From Poindextera sp035295705 (GTDB taxonomy: Bacteria; Pseudomonadota; Alphaproteobacteria; Caulobacterales; Caulobacteraceae), in the NCBI GenBank assembly GCA_035295705.1, contig DATGIN010000005.1, positions 1 to 17,650 on the forward strand: a stretch of 17,650 nucleotides of DNA, given 5' to 3'. The first letter of the stretch is position 1. Each line of letters opens with the position of its first letter. Positions 1 through 7,432 of this stretch are shown here, one piece after another. The notes below the pieces were generated by a model. The model was not told the DNA's origin and made no database searches. It saw nothing but the letters and a program-made list of their open reading frames with translations. Position numbers and translations under genes: made by a program.

Positions 1-1144
1 ACAGGACCGTGAACATCTCCGGCGGGAAGCCAAGCGCCCGGAAGGTGATGCCGGAATAGAAGTCGACGTTGGGATAGAGCTTGTGGTCGATGAAGTACGG
101 GTCGTTCAGCGCGATCTGCTCCAGCTCCATCGCGACCTTCAAAAGCGGGTCCTCGCTGTCGCCGATCGCGTCGAGCACTTCATGGCAGGTCTTCTGCATG
201 ACGGTCGCGCGGGGGTCATAGCTCTTGTAGACCCGGTGCCCGAAACCCATCAGCCGCCGCTCGCGCCCCTTCACCTCCGCGATAAAGGCAGGGATGCGGT
301 CCACGGTGCCGATCTCCTTGAGCATGTTCAGCGCGTCTTCGTTGGCGCCGCCGTGGGCCGGCCCCCAAAGGCAGGCGATGCCCGCTGCGATGCACGCGAA
401 GGGGTTGGCCCCCGTCGAGCCTGCAAGGCGAACGGTCGAAGTCGAGGCGTTCTGCTCGTGATCGGCGTGCAGCATCAGGATCCGGTCCATCGCCCGGGTG
501 AGAACCGGGTTCGGCTTCCAGTCCTCCGCCGGAACGCTGAAGCACATGCGAAGGAAGTTCTCGGCGTAGTTCAGGTCATTGCGCGGTGAGACGAATGGCT
601 GGCCGAGCGAGTACTTGTAAGCGCGCGCCGCAATGGTCGGCATCTTGGCGATCAGGCGGTGCGCCGCGATCTGGCGCTGCTGCGGGTCGTTGACGTTCGT
701 GCTGTCATGGTAGAACGCCGACAGCGCCCCGACCGCCCCGGTCATGATCGCCATCGGGTGCGCGTCCGACCGGAACCCGCCGAAGAAACGGTCGAACTGC
801 GCGTGCAACATCGTGTGGTAGGTGATGTTGTGTTCGAACTCGGCGTATTGCGAGGCGGTCGGAAGCTCGCCGTGCAGCAGGAGGTAGCAGACCTCGAGGA
901 AGCTCGATCTGTTGGCCAGGTCCTCGATGTTGTAGCCGCGGTGCAGCAAAATCCCCTTGTCGCCGTCGATGTAGGTGATCTTGCTTTCGCAGCTTGCCGT
1001 CGAGGTGAAGCCCGGGTCGAACGTGAAGACGTCGGCCTCTGCGTAGAGCGGCCGAACGTCGACGACGTCGGGGCCCTCGGCGCCCGAGATCATCTGCAAG
1101 TCGTAGGTCTTGTTGTCGATGATCAGCGTGGCGCTTTTGGGCAT
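1..1144 (-). CDS. gltA: citrate synthase, 3' end cut by window edge
   Basis: Condenses oxaloacetate and acetyl-CoA to citrate, the entry step of the TCA cycle, in the cytoplasm. The 381 codons present read as a type II (hexameric, Gram-negative) citrate synthase. All three catalytic residues are visible: His264 in LWGPAHGG, His303 in MGFGHRVY and Asp361 in NVDFYSGI. The HADHEQNASTSTVR segment (about 226-239) is also typical. The family is about 430 residues long, so roughly 50 C-terminal residues lie outside the window. The start is the ATG at 1142-1144 (MPKSATLIIDNKTYDL), preceded by GGAG about 11 bases upstream. It lies 56 bp downstream of gltX on the same strand, so co-transcription is possible, although the gene could also have its own promoter in that gap. 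Identification is secure from motifs. Confidence 0.97.
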   Translation of the reverse strand, partial: MPKSATLIIDNKTYDLQMISGAEGPDVVDVRPLYAEADVFTFDPGFTSTASCESKITYIDGDKGILLHRGYNIEDLANRSSFLEVCYLLLHGELPTASQYAEFEHNITYHTMLHAQFDRFFGGFRSDAHPMAIMTGAVGALSAFYHDSTNVNDPQQRQIAAHRLIAKMPTIAARAYKYSLGQPFVSPRNDLNYAENFLRMCFSVPAEDWKPNPVLTRAMDRILMLHADHEQNASTSTVRLAGSTGANPFACIAAGIACLWGPAHGGANEDALNMLKEIGTVDRIPAFIAEVKGRERRLMGFGHRVYKSYDPRATVMQKTCHEVLDAIGDSEDPLLKVAMELEQIALNDPYFIDHKLYPNVDFYSGITFRALGFPPEMFTVL

Positions 1145-1174
1145 GCAGATGTCCCGCTCCGAAGGCTCGCCAAC

Positions 1175-1191
1175 AGGCGCTTGCCTCGCCT
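1175..1191. repeat. short inverted repeat in the gltX-gltA spacer
   Basis: AGGCG (1175-1179) and CGCCT (1187-1191) are inverted repeats around a 7-base loop in the 56-bp gap between the gltX stop and the gltA start. No T-run follows on either strand, so it does not look like an intrinsic terminator. A TATAAG hexamer on the minus strand (1191-1196) sits just upstream in the gltA direction and could be a -10 element, but no convincing -35 is seen. It may be chance in GC-rich DNA. Confidence 0.2.
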
Positions 1192-1200
1192 TATAGCGGC

Positions 1201-2622
1201 TTACTGCACGTGCGAAAGGGCGTCCGCGATTCGACCCAGGCTCTCGTCGCGGCCAAGCGCTTCGAGCGTGCTGGCCAAATCCGGAGCGACCGATCCTCCG
1301 GACAGCACCGCACGCAGCGGCTGAGCGAATTTGCCCAGGCCGACGCCCTCGCTGTCGGCGAAAGCGCGCAGGGCCGGGTTCATCGCTTCGGCAATCCATT
1401 CCGGCTCGTCGGCGAGCTTGATCGAGAGCCGCGCAAGGCGTTCTCGCGCTTCGGCGTCGAGCAGCGCCTTGGCCTTCTCGTCGAGCGGCAGCGGTCGCTC
1501 CTTGAGGGCGAACAGCGTAAGGTCCGCAAGCTCGAGCACGGTCTTGGCGCCGGCCTTCACCAGCGGGATGACCCGCAGCAGCACCGCTCGTTGGCGCTCT
1601 CCGATGGTCACGCCGCGGCTTTGATGCGCGTCGGCCACGAGGCGGAGCAATCGCTGGTCGTCGGCCTGGCGGATGTAGTGGTTGTTGACGTGGCCTAGCT
1701 TCGCCCAGTCCAGGCGAGACGGGGCGCTGCCGACGTCGGTGACGTCGAACCATTCGATCGCCTGGGCGTCCGAGAAGATCTCGTCGTCGCCATGGCCCCA
1801 ACCCTGCCGAGCAAGGTAGTTGCGCATCGCCTCGGGCAGGTATCCCATCTCGCGGAATTCGTGCACGGCTTGCGCGCCATGGCGCTTGGAGAGCTTGGCG
1901 CCATCGGGGCCATGGATCATCGGCAGATGGCCGTACGCGGGCTGGGCCCAGCCGAGCGCCTTGAAAATCAGGGCTTGCCGCGCGGTATTGCTCAAATGAT
2001 CGTCGCCGCGGATCACGTGCGTGACGCCCATGTCGTGATCGTCGACCACGACCGCCACGTTGTAGACCGGCGTCCCGTCCGAGCGCAGCAGCACAAGATC
2101 GTCCAGCGCTTTGTTCTCGAACACCACCGGACCCTTGACGAGGTCGTTGACGACCGTTTGTCCCTCCAACGGGCTCTTGAAGCGGACGACGAAGGGGGCG
2201 TTGGCGCCGGATCGCGGCTCGCGATCGCGCCAGGGCGAACGGATGACCCGGCCCTCGGCCCGGGCGCGCTTGCGCTCCTCCTCGAGCTCCTCGACGCTCA
2301 TGTAGTCGCGATAGGCGCCGCCCGTCTCGAGCAGCTTCTCGACAGCCTCGCGGTGCCGCTCCGCGCGCGTGTGCTGGAACACCGGCTCGCCATCGTAGTC
2401 GAGGCCAAGCCACTTCATCGAGTCGAAGATGATCTTGACCGCTTCGTCGGTGGACCGCTCGCGGTCGGTGTCTTCGATGCGAAGGAGGAACGTCCCACCC
2501 GTGTGGCGAGCATAGAGCCAGTTGAAAAGCGCCGTGCGTGCGTTGCCTATATGGATCCGGCCGGTGGGCGAGGGGGCGATACGGGTGACGACGGGCCGGG
2601 CGGCCGGAGAAGGGTCTGACAT
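1201..2622 (-). CDS. gltX: glutamyl-tRNA synthetase
   Basis: Class I aminoacyl-tRNA synthetase that charges tRNA with glutamate. At 473 residues it has the normal bacterial length. The catalytic signatures are IAPSPTGRIHIGNAR (residues 15-29, containing the HIGH-type motif) and KLSKRHG (243-249, the KMSKS motif). The C-terminal part is the anticodon-binding region. I chose the ATG at 2620-2622 because MSDPSP leads straight into the conserved VVTRIAPSPTG strand; an in-frame extension to 2682 would only add Arg/Gly-rich sequence. The region that binds zinc in E. coli GluRS (CxC and a later C/H) reads AYRDYMSVEEL here and has no cysteines, so this is a zinc-free type. Many alphaproteobacteria lack GlnRS and use GluRS plus GatCAB for tRNA-Gln; whether this enzyme is non-discriminating cannot be told from the sequence. 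Confidence 0.96.
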   Translation of the reverse strand: MSDPSPAARPVVTRIAPSPTGRIHIGNARTALFNWLYARHTGGTFLLRIEDTDRERSTDEAVKIIFDSMKWLGLDYDGEPVFQHTRAERHREAVEKLLETGGAYRDYMSVEELEEERKRARAEGRVIRSPWRDREPRSGANAPFVVRFKSPLEGQTVVNDLVKGPVVFENKALDDLVLLRSDGTPVYNVAVVVDDHDMGVTHVIRGDDHLSNTARQALIFKALGWAQPAYGHLPMIHGPDGAKLSKRHGAQAVHEFREMGYLPEAMRNYLARQGWGHGDDEIFSDAQAIEWFDVTDVGSAPSRLDWAKLGHVNNHYIRQADDQRLLRLVADAHQSRGVTIGERQRAVLLRVIPLVKAGAKTVLELADLTLFALKERPLPLDEKAKALLDAEARERLARLSIKLADEPEWIAEAMNPALRAFADSEGVGLGKFAQPLRAVLSGGSVAPDLASTLEALGRDESLGRIADALSHVQ

Positions 2623-2632
2623 CGATATTCCG

Positions 2633-2644
2633 CGGGACGTCCCG
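2633..2644. repeat. 12-bp perfect palindrome upstream of gltX
   Basis: CGGGACGTCCCG is perfectly self-complementary and lies 10 bases upstream of the gltX start, inside the 103-bp divergent gltX/comEC region. It would fall in the 5' leader of gltX or act as a dimeric operator. No protein can be named for it. A chance 12-bp palindrome is possible in such GC-rich DNA. Confidence 0.3.
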
Positions 2645-2672
2645 GCCGATGGGTGGCCTCGCCGGGCGCGGG

Positions 2673-2680
2673 GTCTTAGC
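2673..2680 (-). promoter_or_regulatory. candidate -10 element for gltX
   Basis: On the minus strand this reads GCTAAGAC, seven of eight matches to GCTANAWC, the -10 reported for housekeeping promoters in Caulobacter. It lies about 50 bases upstream of the gltX start. No good TTGAC-type -35 is seen at the expected distance, so support is weak. Confidence 0.2.
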
Positions 2681-2725
2681 ACGCGGGTCCGCCGCCTTCC
2701 TAGCTGCGGTCAGGCGTTCGCCGCC

Positions 2726-4837
2726 ATGCGGACAGAGGCGGCGGCGCAGCTCGATCGCGCGATGCTGTGGACCCCGGTCGCGTTCGGAATTGGTGCGGCC
2801 GGCTACCTGGGCCTGAAGCGAGAGCCGCCCCTCCTGCCACTGCTCATGCTGGCGCTCGCGGCGGTCGCCGCTGCGGTTCTGACGCGCCGCTTCGTGCGCA
2901 ACCGCGCCGCGGTCGCCCTCGCGGCGCTGTGCGCGGTCGTGGCGTGCGGCGCGCTCGCGGGCAAGGCGCGCACCGACCTCGTCGCGGCGCCGATCATCCC
3001 CGCCGGCTTCGGCGTCGCCAGTCTGGACGGCTGGGTGATGGACGTCGCCAATCCAAGCGCGAGCGGCCAGCGCCTCGTCATTGCCCCGGTGCGCATCGCG
3101 GGCCTTCCCGCCGAGCAATTGCCATATCGGCTTCGCATCGTCGTCCCCAGCGGATCGGCCCTCGGGCCTGGCGCCGCGGTCCGTATGACCGCGCTGCTCG
3201 ACCCGCCGCCGGGCCCCGCGGCGCCGGGGGCCTTCGACTTCGCCCGTGACGCCTGGTTCGAAGGTGTCGGTGGCGTGGGCGTGGCCAAGACGCCGCCTGC
3301 GATCATCAGCCTCGCCGAGCCGCCGTTGCGGTTGAGGGCGGCGATGGCCGTCAATGGCTGGCGCTGGTCGCTGGCCGAGCGGCTTCACGCCGACGTCGCC
3401 CGCGTCATGGGACCACACGATGAAGGCGCGAGCGGGCTGGCGCCCGCGGTGACCACCAGCCACGAGGACTGGCTGCCGGCGGACGCGCGCGACCAGCTGC
3501 GCGCGGCCGGCCTTGCGCACATGCTGGCGATCGCGGGCCTGCATATGGCCGCGGTGGCGGGCTTTGCGTTCTTCGCGCTCAGGCTTGGCGTTGCGGCCTG
3601 GCCATGGCTGGCGCTGCGCGTGTCCGGCAAGAAGTTGGCCGCTGCCGGCGGTCTCGCCGTTGTCGCGGCCTATCTGATCCTCTCTGGGGCGCATCCGCCG
3701 GCCCGCCGCGCCGCGATCACCGCCAGCGTCGCCTTCCTCGCGATCCTGTTCGACCGCCGCGCGATCAGCATGCACTCGCTGTCGATCGCAGCCCTCCTCA
3801 TTCTGCTTGCCCAGCCGGAGGCCGTCGCCGAGCCGGGGTTCCAGATGTCGTTCTGCGCCACGGCCGCGCTCGTCGCGATGGCGGAGATCTGGCCCTTTCG
3901 ACCTGCCGGAATCGGGCTGCCTTGGCCGCTGGCGCTGTTCCAGCGCGCCCGGGACTGGATCATCGGCGCCTTGATGGTGAGCTTTGTGGCGGGCAGCGCC
4001 ACCGGACCGTTCGCGATCCAGCACTTCAACCGCGTAGCCAACTACGGCGTGCCCGCCAACCTGAGCGCCGACTTGGTCGCCAGCGCGGTGATGATGCCGG
4101 CGCTCGCCATCGGGGTGCTGGCGGAAAGCCTCGGCCTGCCGCACGTGTTCACAGACCCGCCGCTCTTCGTGGCCGGCTGGGCGGCGCACAGCGTGGTCTG
4201 GCTGGCGCGTTCATTCGCGCTGGCGCCCGGCAGCGGCCTTGCCCTCTCGAGCGCGCCGCATATCGCGCTGGTCATCTCCTACCTGGGCGTTGTGTTCGCG
4301 TGCCTTTGGCGCGGACGGCTGCGCTGGATCGGCGTTCCGCTCGCGGCCGCCGTGGCGCTCTGGCCGCGCGGCGCGTCGCCATCGGTGTGGATCGCCTCGG
4401 ATGGCGACCAGGCGGCGATCGTGAGCGGCGGCGTCGAAATCCCCCTGCGGCCGGGAATGCGCCTCTACGCAACGCAGCTTTGGGCGCAACGGCGCGGGTT
4501 CAAGGTTCCCGTAGATCAGGTGAAGGCCAGCGCCAGCTTGTTCGACTGCGACCGCAAGCACTGCACCCCCAAGGCCGCGACCAGACCGGCGCTGGGGGCG
4601 TGGTGGAGCACAAGAGCGCCGAAGCCCGAAGACATCGACCTCATCTGCAGTGCGAGCGCGGTGGTGGTGGTGCGCGCGAATCTTCAGCCGCCGCCGTCAT
4701 GCGATGGCAAGCTCGTGCTTGGTCCGGCCGATTTCGCCAGCGGCGGCGCCGCCGAGCTTTATCCGGCGCCCAGCGGGTGGCGGCTCCTCTGGTCGCAAGC
4801 CGTCCGCGGCCAGCGCCCGTGGTCGCGTTCGCCCTAG
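2726..4837 (+). CDS. comEC: ComEC/Rec2-family membrane DNA-uptake channel protein
   Basis: Inner-membrane protein of the ComEC/Rec2 family, which forms the channel for single-stranded DNA during natural transformation. The 703 residues show N-terminal hydrophobic segments (about 12-35 and 40-80), a soluble region (about 90-180) like the N-terminal DUF4131/OB part, and then a polytopic competence domain. That domain carries the signature AGLAHMLAIAGLHMAAVAG (about 261-279), with repeated hydrophobic helices to about 530. The last 160 residues are soluble but show no HxHxDH metallo-beta-lactamase motif, as in other alphaproteobacterial members. The ATG at 2726 is preferred because MRTEAAAQLDRAMLWTPVAFG resembles family N termini; the Shine-Dalgarno is poor and an upstream ATG at 2522 would overlap gltX. 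It is divergent from gltX and ends convergently in lexA. Competence in this organism is not proven by the gene alone. Confidence 0.9.
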   Translation: MRTEAAAQLDRAMLWTPVAFGIGAAGYLGLKREPPLLPLLMLALAAVAAAVLTRRFVRNRAAVALAALCAVVACGALAGKARTDLVAAPIIPAGFGVASLDGWVMDVANPSASGQRLVIAPVRIAGLPAEQLPYRLRIVVPSGSALGPGAAVRMTALLDPPPGPAAPGAFDFARDAWFEGVGGVGVAKTPPAIISLAEPPLRLRAAMAVNGWRWSLAERLHADVARVMGPHDEGASGLAPAVTTSHEDWLPADARDQLRAAGLAHMLAIAGLHMAAVAGFAFFALRLGVAAWPWLALRVSGKKLAAAGGLAVVAAYLILSGAHPPARRAAITASVAFLAILFDRRAISMHSLSIAALLILLAQPEAVAEPGFQMSFCATAALVAMAEIWPFRPAGIGLPWPLALFQRARDWIIGALMVSFVAGSATGPFAIQHFNRVANYGVPANLSADLVASAVMMPALAIGVLAESLGLPHVFTDPPLFVAGWAAHSVVWLARSFALAPGSGLALSSAPHIALVISYLGVVFACLWRGRLRWIGVPLAAAVALWPRGASPSVWIASDGDQAAIVSGGVEIPLRPGMRLYATQLWAQRRGFKVPVDQVKASASLFDCDRKHCTPKAATRPALGAWWSTRAPKPEDIDLICSASAVVVVRANLQPPPSCDGKLVLGPADFASGGAAELYPAPSGWRLLWSQAVRGQRPWSRSP

Positions 4838-5529
4838 TGGTAGCGGCGGATCAGGCCGACCAGCTTGCCCTGCACCTGGATCTGGTCCGGCCCGAAGATG
4901 CGCGTTTCGTAGGCTGGATTCGCCGCCTCCAGCGCGATCGATTGGCCCTTGCGCCGGAGTCGCTTCAGGGTCGCTTCCTCGCCCATCACCAGCGCGACGA
5001 CGATCTCGCCCGAATTGGCGGCAGAGCCGCGACGGATGATGACGTAGTCGCCGTCGTAGATTCCAGCGTCGATCATCGAGTCGCCCTGGACCTCGAGAAC
5101 GAAGTGCTCGCCGGCGCCCAACATGCTCTCGGGCACGATCATTCGATCGCGTTCTTGCTGGATCGCTTCTATCGGCGTGCCGGCGGCGATGCGGCCCAGC
5201 ACGGGAAGCTCGCGAGCATCATTCGCCGCGAACGGCGGAGCCAGCGATCGGTCGCCTTCGACCAGCTGCGGTTTGAACGGGGCGCGGCCCAGCGGCGGCG
5301 CCGCAGCGGTCGCCTGCTGGGGTAGCTTGACCACTTCAAGCGCCCGAGCGCGATGTGGCAGCCGGCGCAAGAAGCCACGTTCCTCGAGCGCGGTGATGAG
5401 CCGATGGATGCCGGACTTCGAGGCGAGGTCGAGCGCCTCCTTCATCTCGTCGAAAGACGGCGAGACGCCGGTCTCCTTGATGCGCTCATGGATGTACATG
5501 AGCAGTTCGTGCTGCTTGCGCGTGAGCAT
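4834..5529 (-). CDS. lexA: LexA SOS repressor/autoprotease
   Basis: Transcriptional repressor of the SOS DNA-damage response that cleaves itself when RecA filaments form. The protein has 231 residues. Residues 1-65 form the winged-helix DNA-binding domain (MLTRKQHELLMYIHERIKET, SPSFDEMKEALDLASKSGIH). The S24 peptidase domain shows the Ala116-Gly117 cleavage site in GRIAAGTP, the nucleophile Ser151 in QGDSMIDAGI and the general base Lys189 in EEATLKR. The linker (about 68-105) is longer than in E. coli LexA (202 residues), as is usual in alphaproteobacteria. The start is the ATG at 5527-5529, with no clear Shine-Dalgarno. A GTTC-N7-GTTC box lies 47 bases upstream, indicating autorepression. 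Its stop overlaps the comEC stop on the other strand by 4 bp. Confidence 0.98.
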   Translation of the reverse strand: MLTRKQHELLMYIHERIKETGVSPSFDEMKEALDLASKSGIHRLITALEERGFLRRLPHRARALEVVKLPQQATAAAPPLGRAPFKPQLVEGDRSLAPPFAANDARELPVLGRIAAGTPIEAIQQERDRMIVPESMLGAGEHFVLEVQGDSMIDAGIYDGDYVIIRRGSAANSGEIVVALVMGEEATLKRLRRKGQSIALEAANPAYETRIFGPDQIQVQGKLVGLIRRYH

Positions 5530-5552
5530 GGAATTGGCCCAGAAGCTTGGCG

Positions 5553-5567
5553 GAACAAACCGACAAC
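5553..5567 (-). promoter_or_regulatory. degenerate second LexA box (candidate)
   Basis: The minus strand reads GTTGTCGGTTTGTTC, that is GTTG-N7-GTTC, one base from the alphaproteobacterial LexA consensus GTTC-N7-GTTC. It lies 24 bp from the perfect box in the same 72-bp gap and 23 bp from the lexA start. It could be a secondary operator for tighter autorepression. The mismatch is in a core base, so binding is uncertain. Confidence 0.35.
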
Positions 5568-5576
5568 GTCGGCGAT

Positions 5577-5591
5577 GTTCTCTAGGTGTTC
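5577..5591 (+). promoter_or_regulatory. LexA operator (SOS box) controlling lexA
   Basis: GTTCTCTAGGTGTTC is a perfect GTTC-N7-GTTC direct repeat, the operator established for alphaproteobacterial LexA. It lies in the 72-bp gap between trpC and lexA and overlaps the expected -10 region of the lexA promoter, the arrangement expected for repression by occlusion. Autoregulation of lexA is general in bacteria. Confidence 0.85.
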
Positions 5592-5605
5592 TTTGTTAAT
5601 GTCAA
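5577..5605 (-). promoter_or_regulatory. lexA promoter
   Basis: On the minus strand a perfect -35 hexamer TTGACA lies at 5605-5600. Twelve bases after TTGACAT comes CCTAGAGA, a partial match (five of eight) to the Caulobacter-type -10 GCTANAWC; read the E. coli way the -10 is poor. The LexA box covers the -10 part. The TGA stop of trpC (5604-5602) is contained inside the TTGACA hexamer, so the promoter begins in the last codon of the upstream gene. This suggests lexA has its own start even though it is in line with the trp genes. Confidence 0.55.
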
Positions 5606-6408
5606 GATAATGCGGCGTCGACGCCGAGCAGGGCGCGGGTGGCCTTCTCGACGTCCGGCGCGCGCATCAGGCTCTCGCCAACCAGCATGGCCTTGGCGCC
5701 AGCGGCCTCCAGGCGCTCCGCGTCCTCGGCCGTGGAGATGCCGCTTTCCGTGACCAGCAAAGCGTTTGCCGGCGCCGAAGCGGCCAGGTGCTCGGTCACT
5801 GCGAGGTCGGTCACGAAGGTGCGAAGATCACGGTTGTTGACTCCGACCAGCGTGGCGCCGAGCTCGCGCGCTCGGTCCAATTCGGCTTGGTCGTGGGTCT
5901 CGACGAGCGCATCCATGCCGAGGCGTCCGGCCTCGGCGATCAGTTCCGCGGCCAGCGAATCGGCCACGAGCGCGAGAATCACCAGGATCGCGTCCGCTCC
6001 GACCGCGCGCGATTCGGCCACCTGCCATGGGTCGAGCAGGAACTCCTTGCGCAGGCAGGGAAGGGCGACGGCCGCCCGCGCGGAGGCCAGATGCGCGTCG
6101 GCGCCCTGAAAGCTCGGCGAGTCCGTGAGCACCGACAGGCATGCAGCCCCGCCGCGTGCATACGCAGCCGCGATCTGAGCGGGGTCGAATTCCGCCCGGA
6201 TGAGGCCCTTCGACGGGGATGCCTTCTTGATCTCGGCGATCAGCGCCAGCCGGCCGGGCGCGTGTCCGCGCTCGAGCGCGGACTTGAACCCGCGCGGCGG
6301 CGATGCGTCGCGCGCCGCGCGCTCGATCGCGTCCTGGCCCTGCGCGCGTTTGCGCTCAGCGACCTCCCTGCGCTTGTACTCCGCGATAGCGGCGAGCGTG
6401 TCGCTCAT
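5602..6408 (-). CDS. trpC: indole-3-glycerol-phosphate synthase
   Basis: Closes the ring of CdRP to indole-3-glycerol phosphate with loss of CO2, the last step before tryptophan synthase. The 268 residues form a single TIM barrel with no fused TrpF. Catalytic and phosphate-binding signatures are present: EIKKASPSKG (59-68), Lys121 in CLRKEF, Glu170 in DALVETHD, Asn191 in VGVNNRDL, Glu221 in VTESGI and the phosphate-binding LVGESLMR (242-249). The ATG at 6406-6408 overlaps the trpD stop as ATGA, so translation is probably coupled to trpD. The gene ends 72 bp before lexA. In many alphaproteobacteria moaC and moeA sit between trpC and lexA; they are absent here. Confidence 0.97.
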   Translation of the reverse strand: MSDTLAAIAEYKRREVAERKRAQGQDAIERAARDASPPRGFKSALERGHAPGRLALIAEIKKASPSKGLIRAEFDPAQIAAAYARGGAACLSVLTDSPSFQGADAHLASARAAVALPCLRKEFLLDPWQVAESRAVGADAILVILALVADSLAAELIAEAGRLGMDALVETHDQAELDRARELGATLVGVNNRDLRTFVTDLAVTEHLAASAPANALLVTESGISTAEDAERLEAAGAKAMLVGESLMRAPDVEKATRALLGVDAALS

Positions 6409-7421
6409 GGAGCGTTGGTGATGGCGACCAGGCGGTCGAGCGCGCTGGCCGCCCGGCCGTCGTCGATGACCGCGGCCGCGACCGCTGCTCCCTCCCCGAG
6501 GGTCTCGACCCTATCGGCGACCAGCAACGCCGCCGCAGCGTTGAGCAGCACCATGTCACGGTAGGGGCCGCGCGCTCCTCCCAGAACCTCCCGCAACGCC
6601 CGCGCGTTCGCGGCCGGCTCGCCGCCTCGCAGGTCTTCGATGCCGGCGCGTGGAAGCCCAACGGCCTCTGGCGTGATGCGGAAGAGGCGCAGGTCCCCAT
6701 CGCGCCACTCGGCCACCTCCGTTTCGCCCGTCGTGGTCAGCTCGTCCATTCCGTCGCCGTGGACCGCCCAGGCGCGCACCGCGCCAAGCGCTCCGAGCGC
6801 GCGGGCGATCGGCTCGACAAAGCGCGCGGCGGCCACGCCCACCACCTGCCGCCGGGCGCCGGCCGGATTCGAGAGCGGGCCCAATAGGTTGAAGATCGTG
6901 CGGAAACCGAGTTCCTGACGGATAGCCAGCACGTGCCGCATCGCGGCGTGGTGCGCGGGCGCAAAAAGAAAACATATGCCCGCTTCGTCGAGCGCACGCC
7001 GCTGCTGCGCGGCGTTCGCCTGCACGTTGACGCCGAGCGCCGTCAAGACGTCGGAGGACCCCGATTTCGACGAGATCGCCCGCGTGCCGTGCTTGGCGAC
7101 CTTGAGACCCGCGCCGGCGGCGACGAAGCCTACGGCTGTCGAGATGTTCAGTGTGTGCAGGCCATCGCCGCCGGTGCCGCAAACGTCGATCACCTCGTAC
7201 GGATGCTCCAGCACGACGGCCTGGGCGCGCATCGCTCGCGCGCACGCCGTTATCTCGCCGACGGTCTCGCCGCGCAGGCGCATCGCGGTCACGGCCGCAG
7301 CGATCTGCGCCGCCGTCGGCTCGCCCCGAAAGCAGGCCGCGAAGAAGGCGTCGGCGTCGGCCTCGCTCAACGTCGCGCCATCCGCCAGGCGCGCCAGCAG
7401 CGGCTTAAAGGACTCGGACAT
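6405..7421 (-). CDS. trpD: anthranilate phosphoribosyltransferase
   Basis: Transfers the phosphoribosyl group of PRPP to anthranilate, the second committed step of tryptophan synthesis. The 338 residues match the usual family length. The PRPP-binding GTGGDG (82-87), NISTAVGFVAAG (92-103), the KHGTRAISSKSGSSDVL segment (110-126) and GPLSNPAGARRQVVGV (181-196) are all visible. The chosen ATG (7419-7421, MSESFKPLLARL) lies 11 bp after trpG. A longer in-frame reading to 7541 would overlap trpG with non-conserved Arg-rich sequence. No strong Shine-Dalgarno is seen, so coupling to trpG is likely. The end overlaps trpC by 4 bp. Confidence 0.97.
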   Translation of the reverse strand: MSESFKPLLARLADGATLSEADADAFFAACFRGEPTAAQIAAAVTAMRLRGETVGEITACARAMRAQAVVLEHPYEVIDVCGTGGDGLHTLNISTAVGFVAAGAGLKVAKHGTRAISSKSGSSDVLTALGVNVQANAAQQRRALDEAGICFLFAPAHHAAMRHVLAIRQELGFRTIFNLLGPLSNPAGARRQVVGVAAARFVEPIARALGALGAVRAWAVHGDGMDELTTTGETEVAEWRDGDLRLFRITPEAVGLPRAGIEDLRGGEPAANARALREVLGGARGPYRDMVLLNAAAALLVADRVETLGEGAAVAAAVIDDGRAASALDRLVAITNAP

Positions 7422-7432
7422 GGCGTCGGGGC

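Noticed and set aside
1792..2619. 275-codon plus-strand frame antisense to gltX
   Set aside because: GltX motifs are unmistakable on the minus strand, and the plus frame has no recognisable family or ribosome site.
3604..5325. Long plus-strand open frame (573 codons) overlapping comEC and antisense to lexA
   Set aside because: Arg/Ala/Gly-rich translation with no domain sense. It covers two well-recognised genes in other frames; such long shadows are normal at this GC content.
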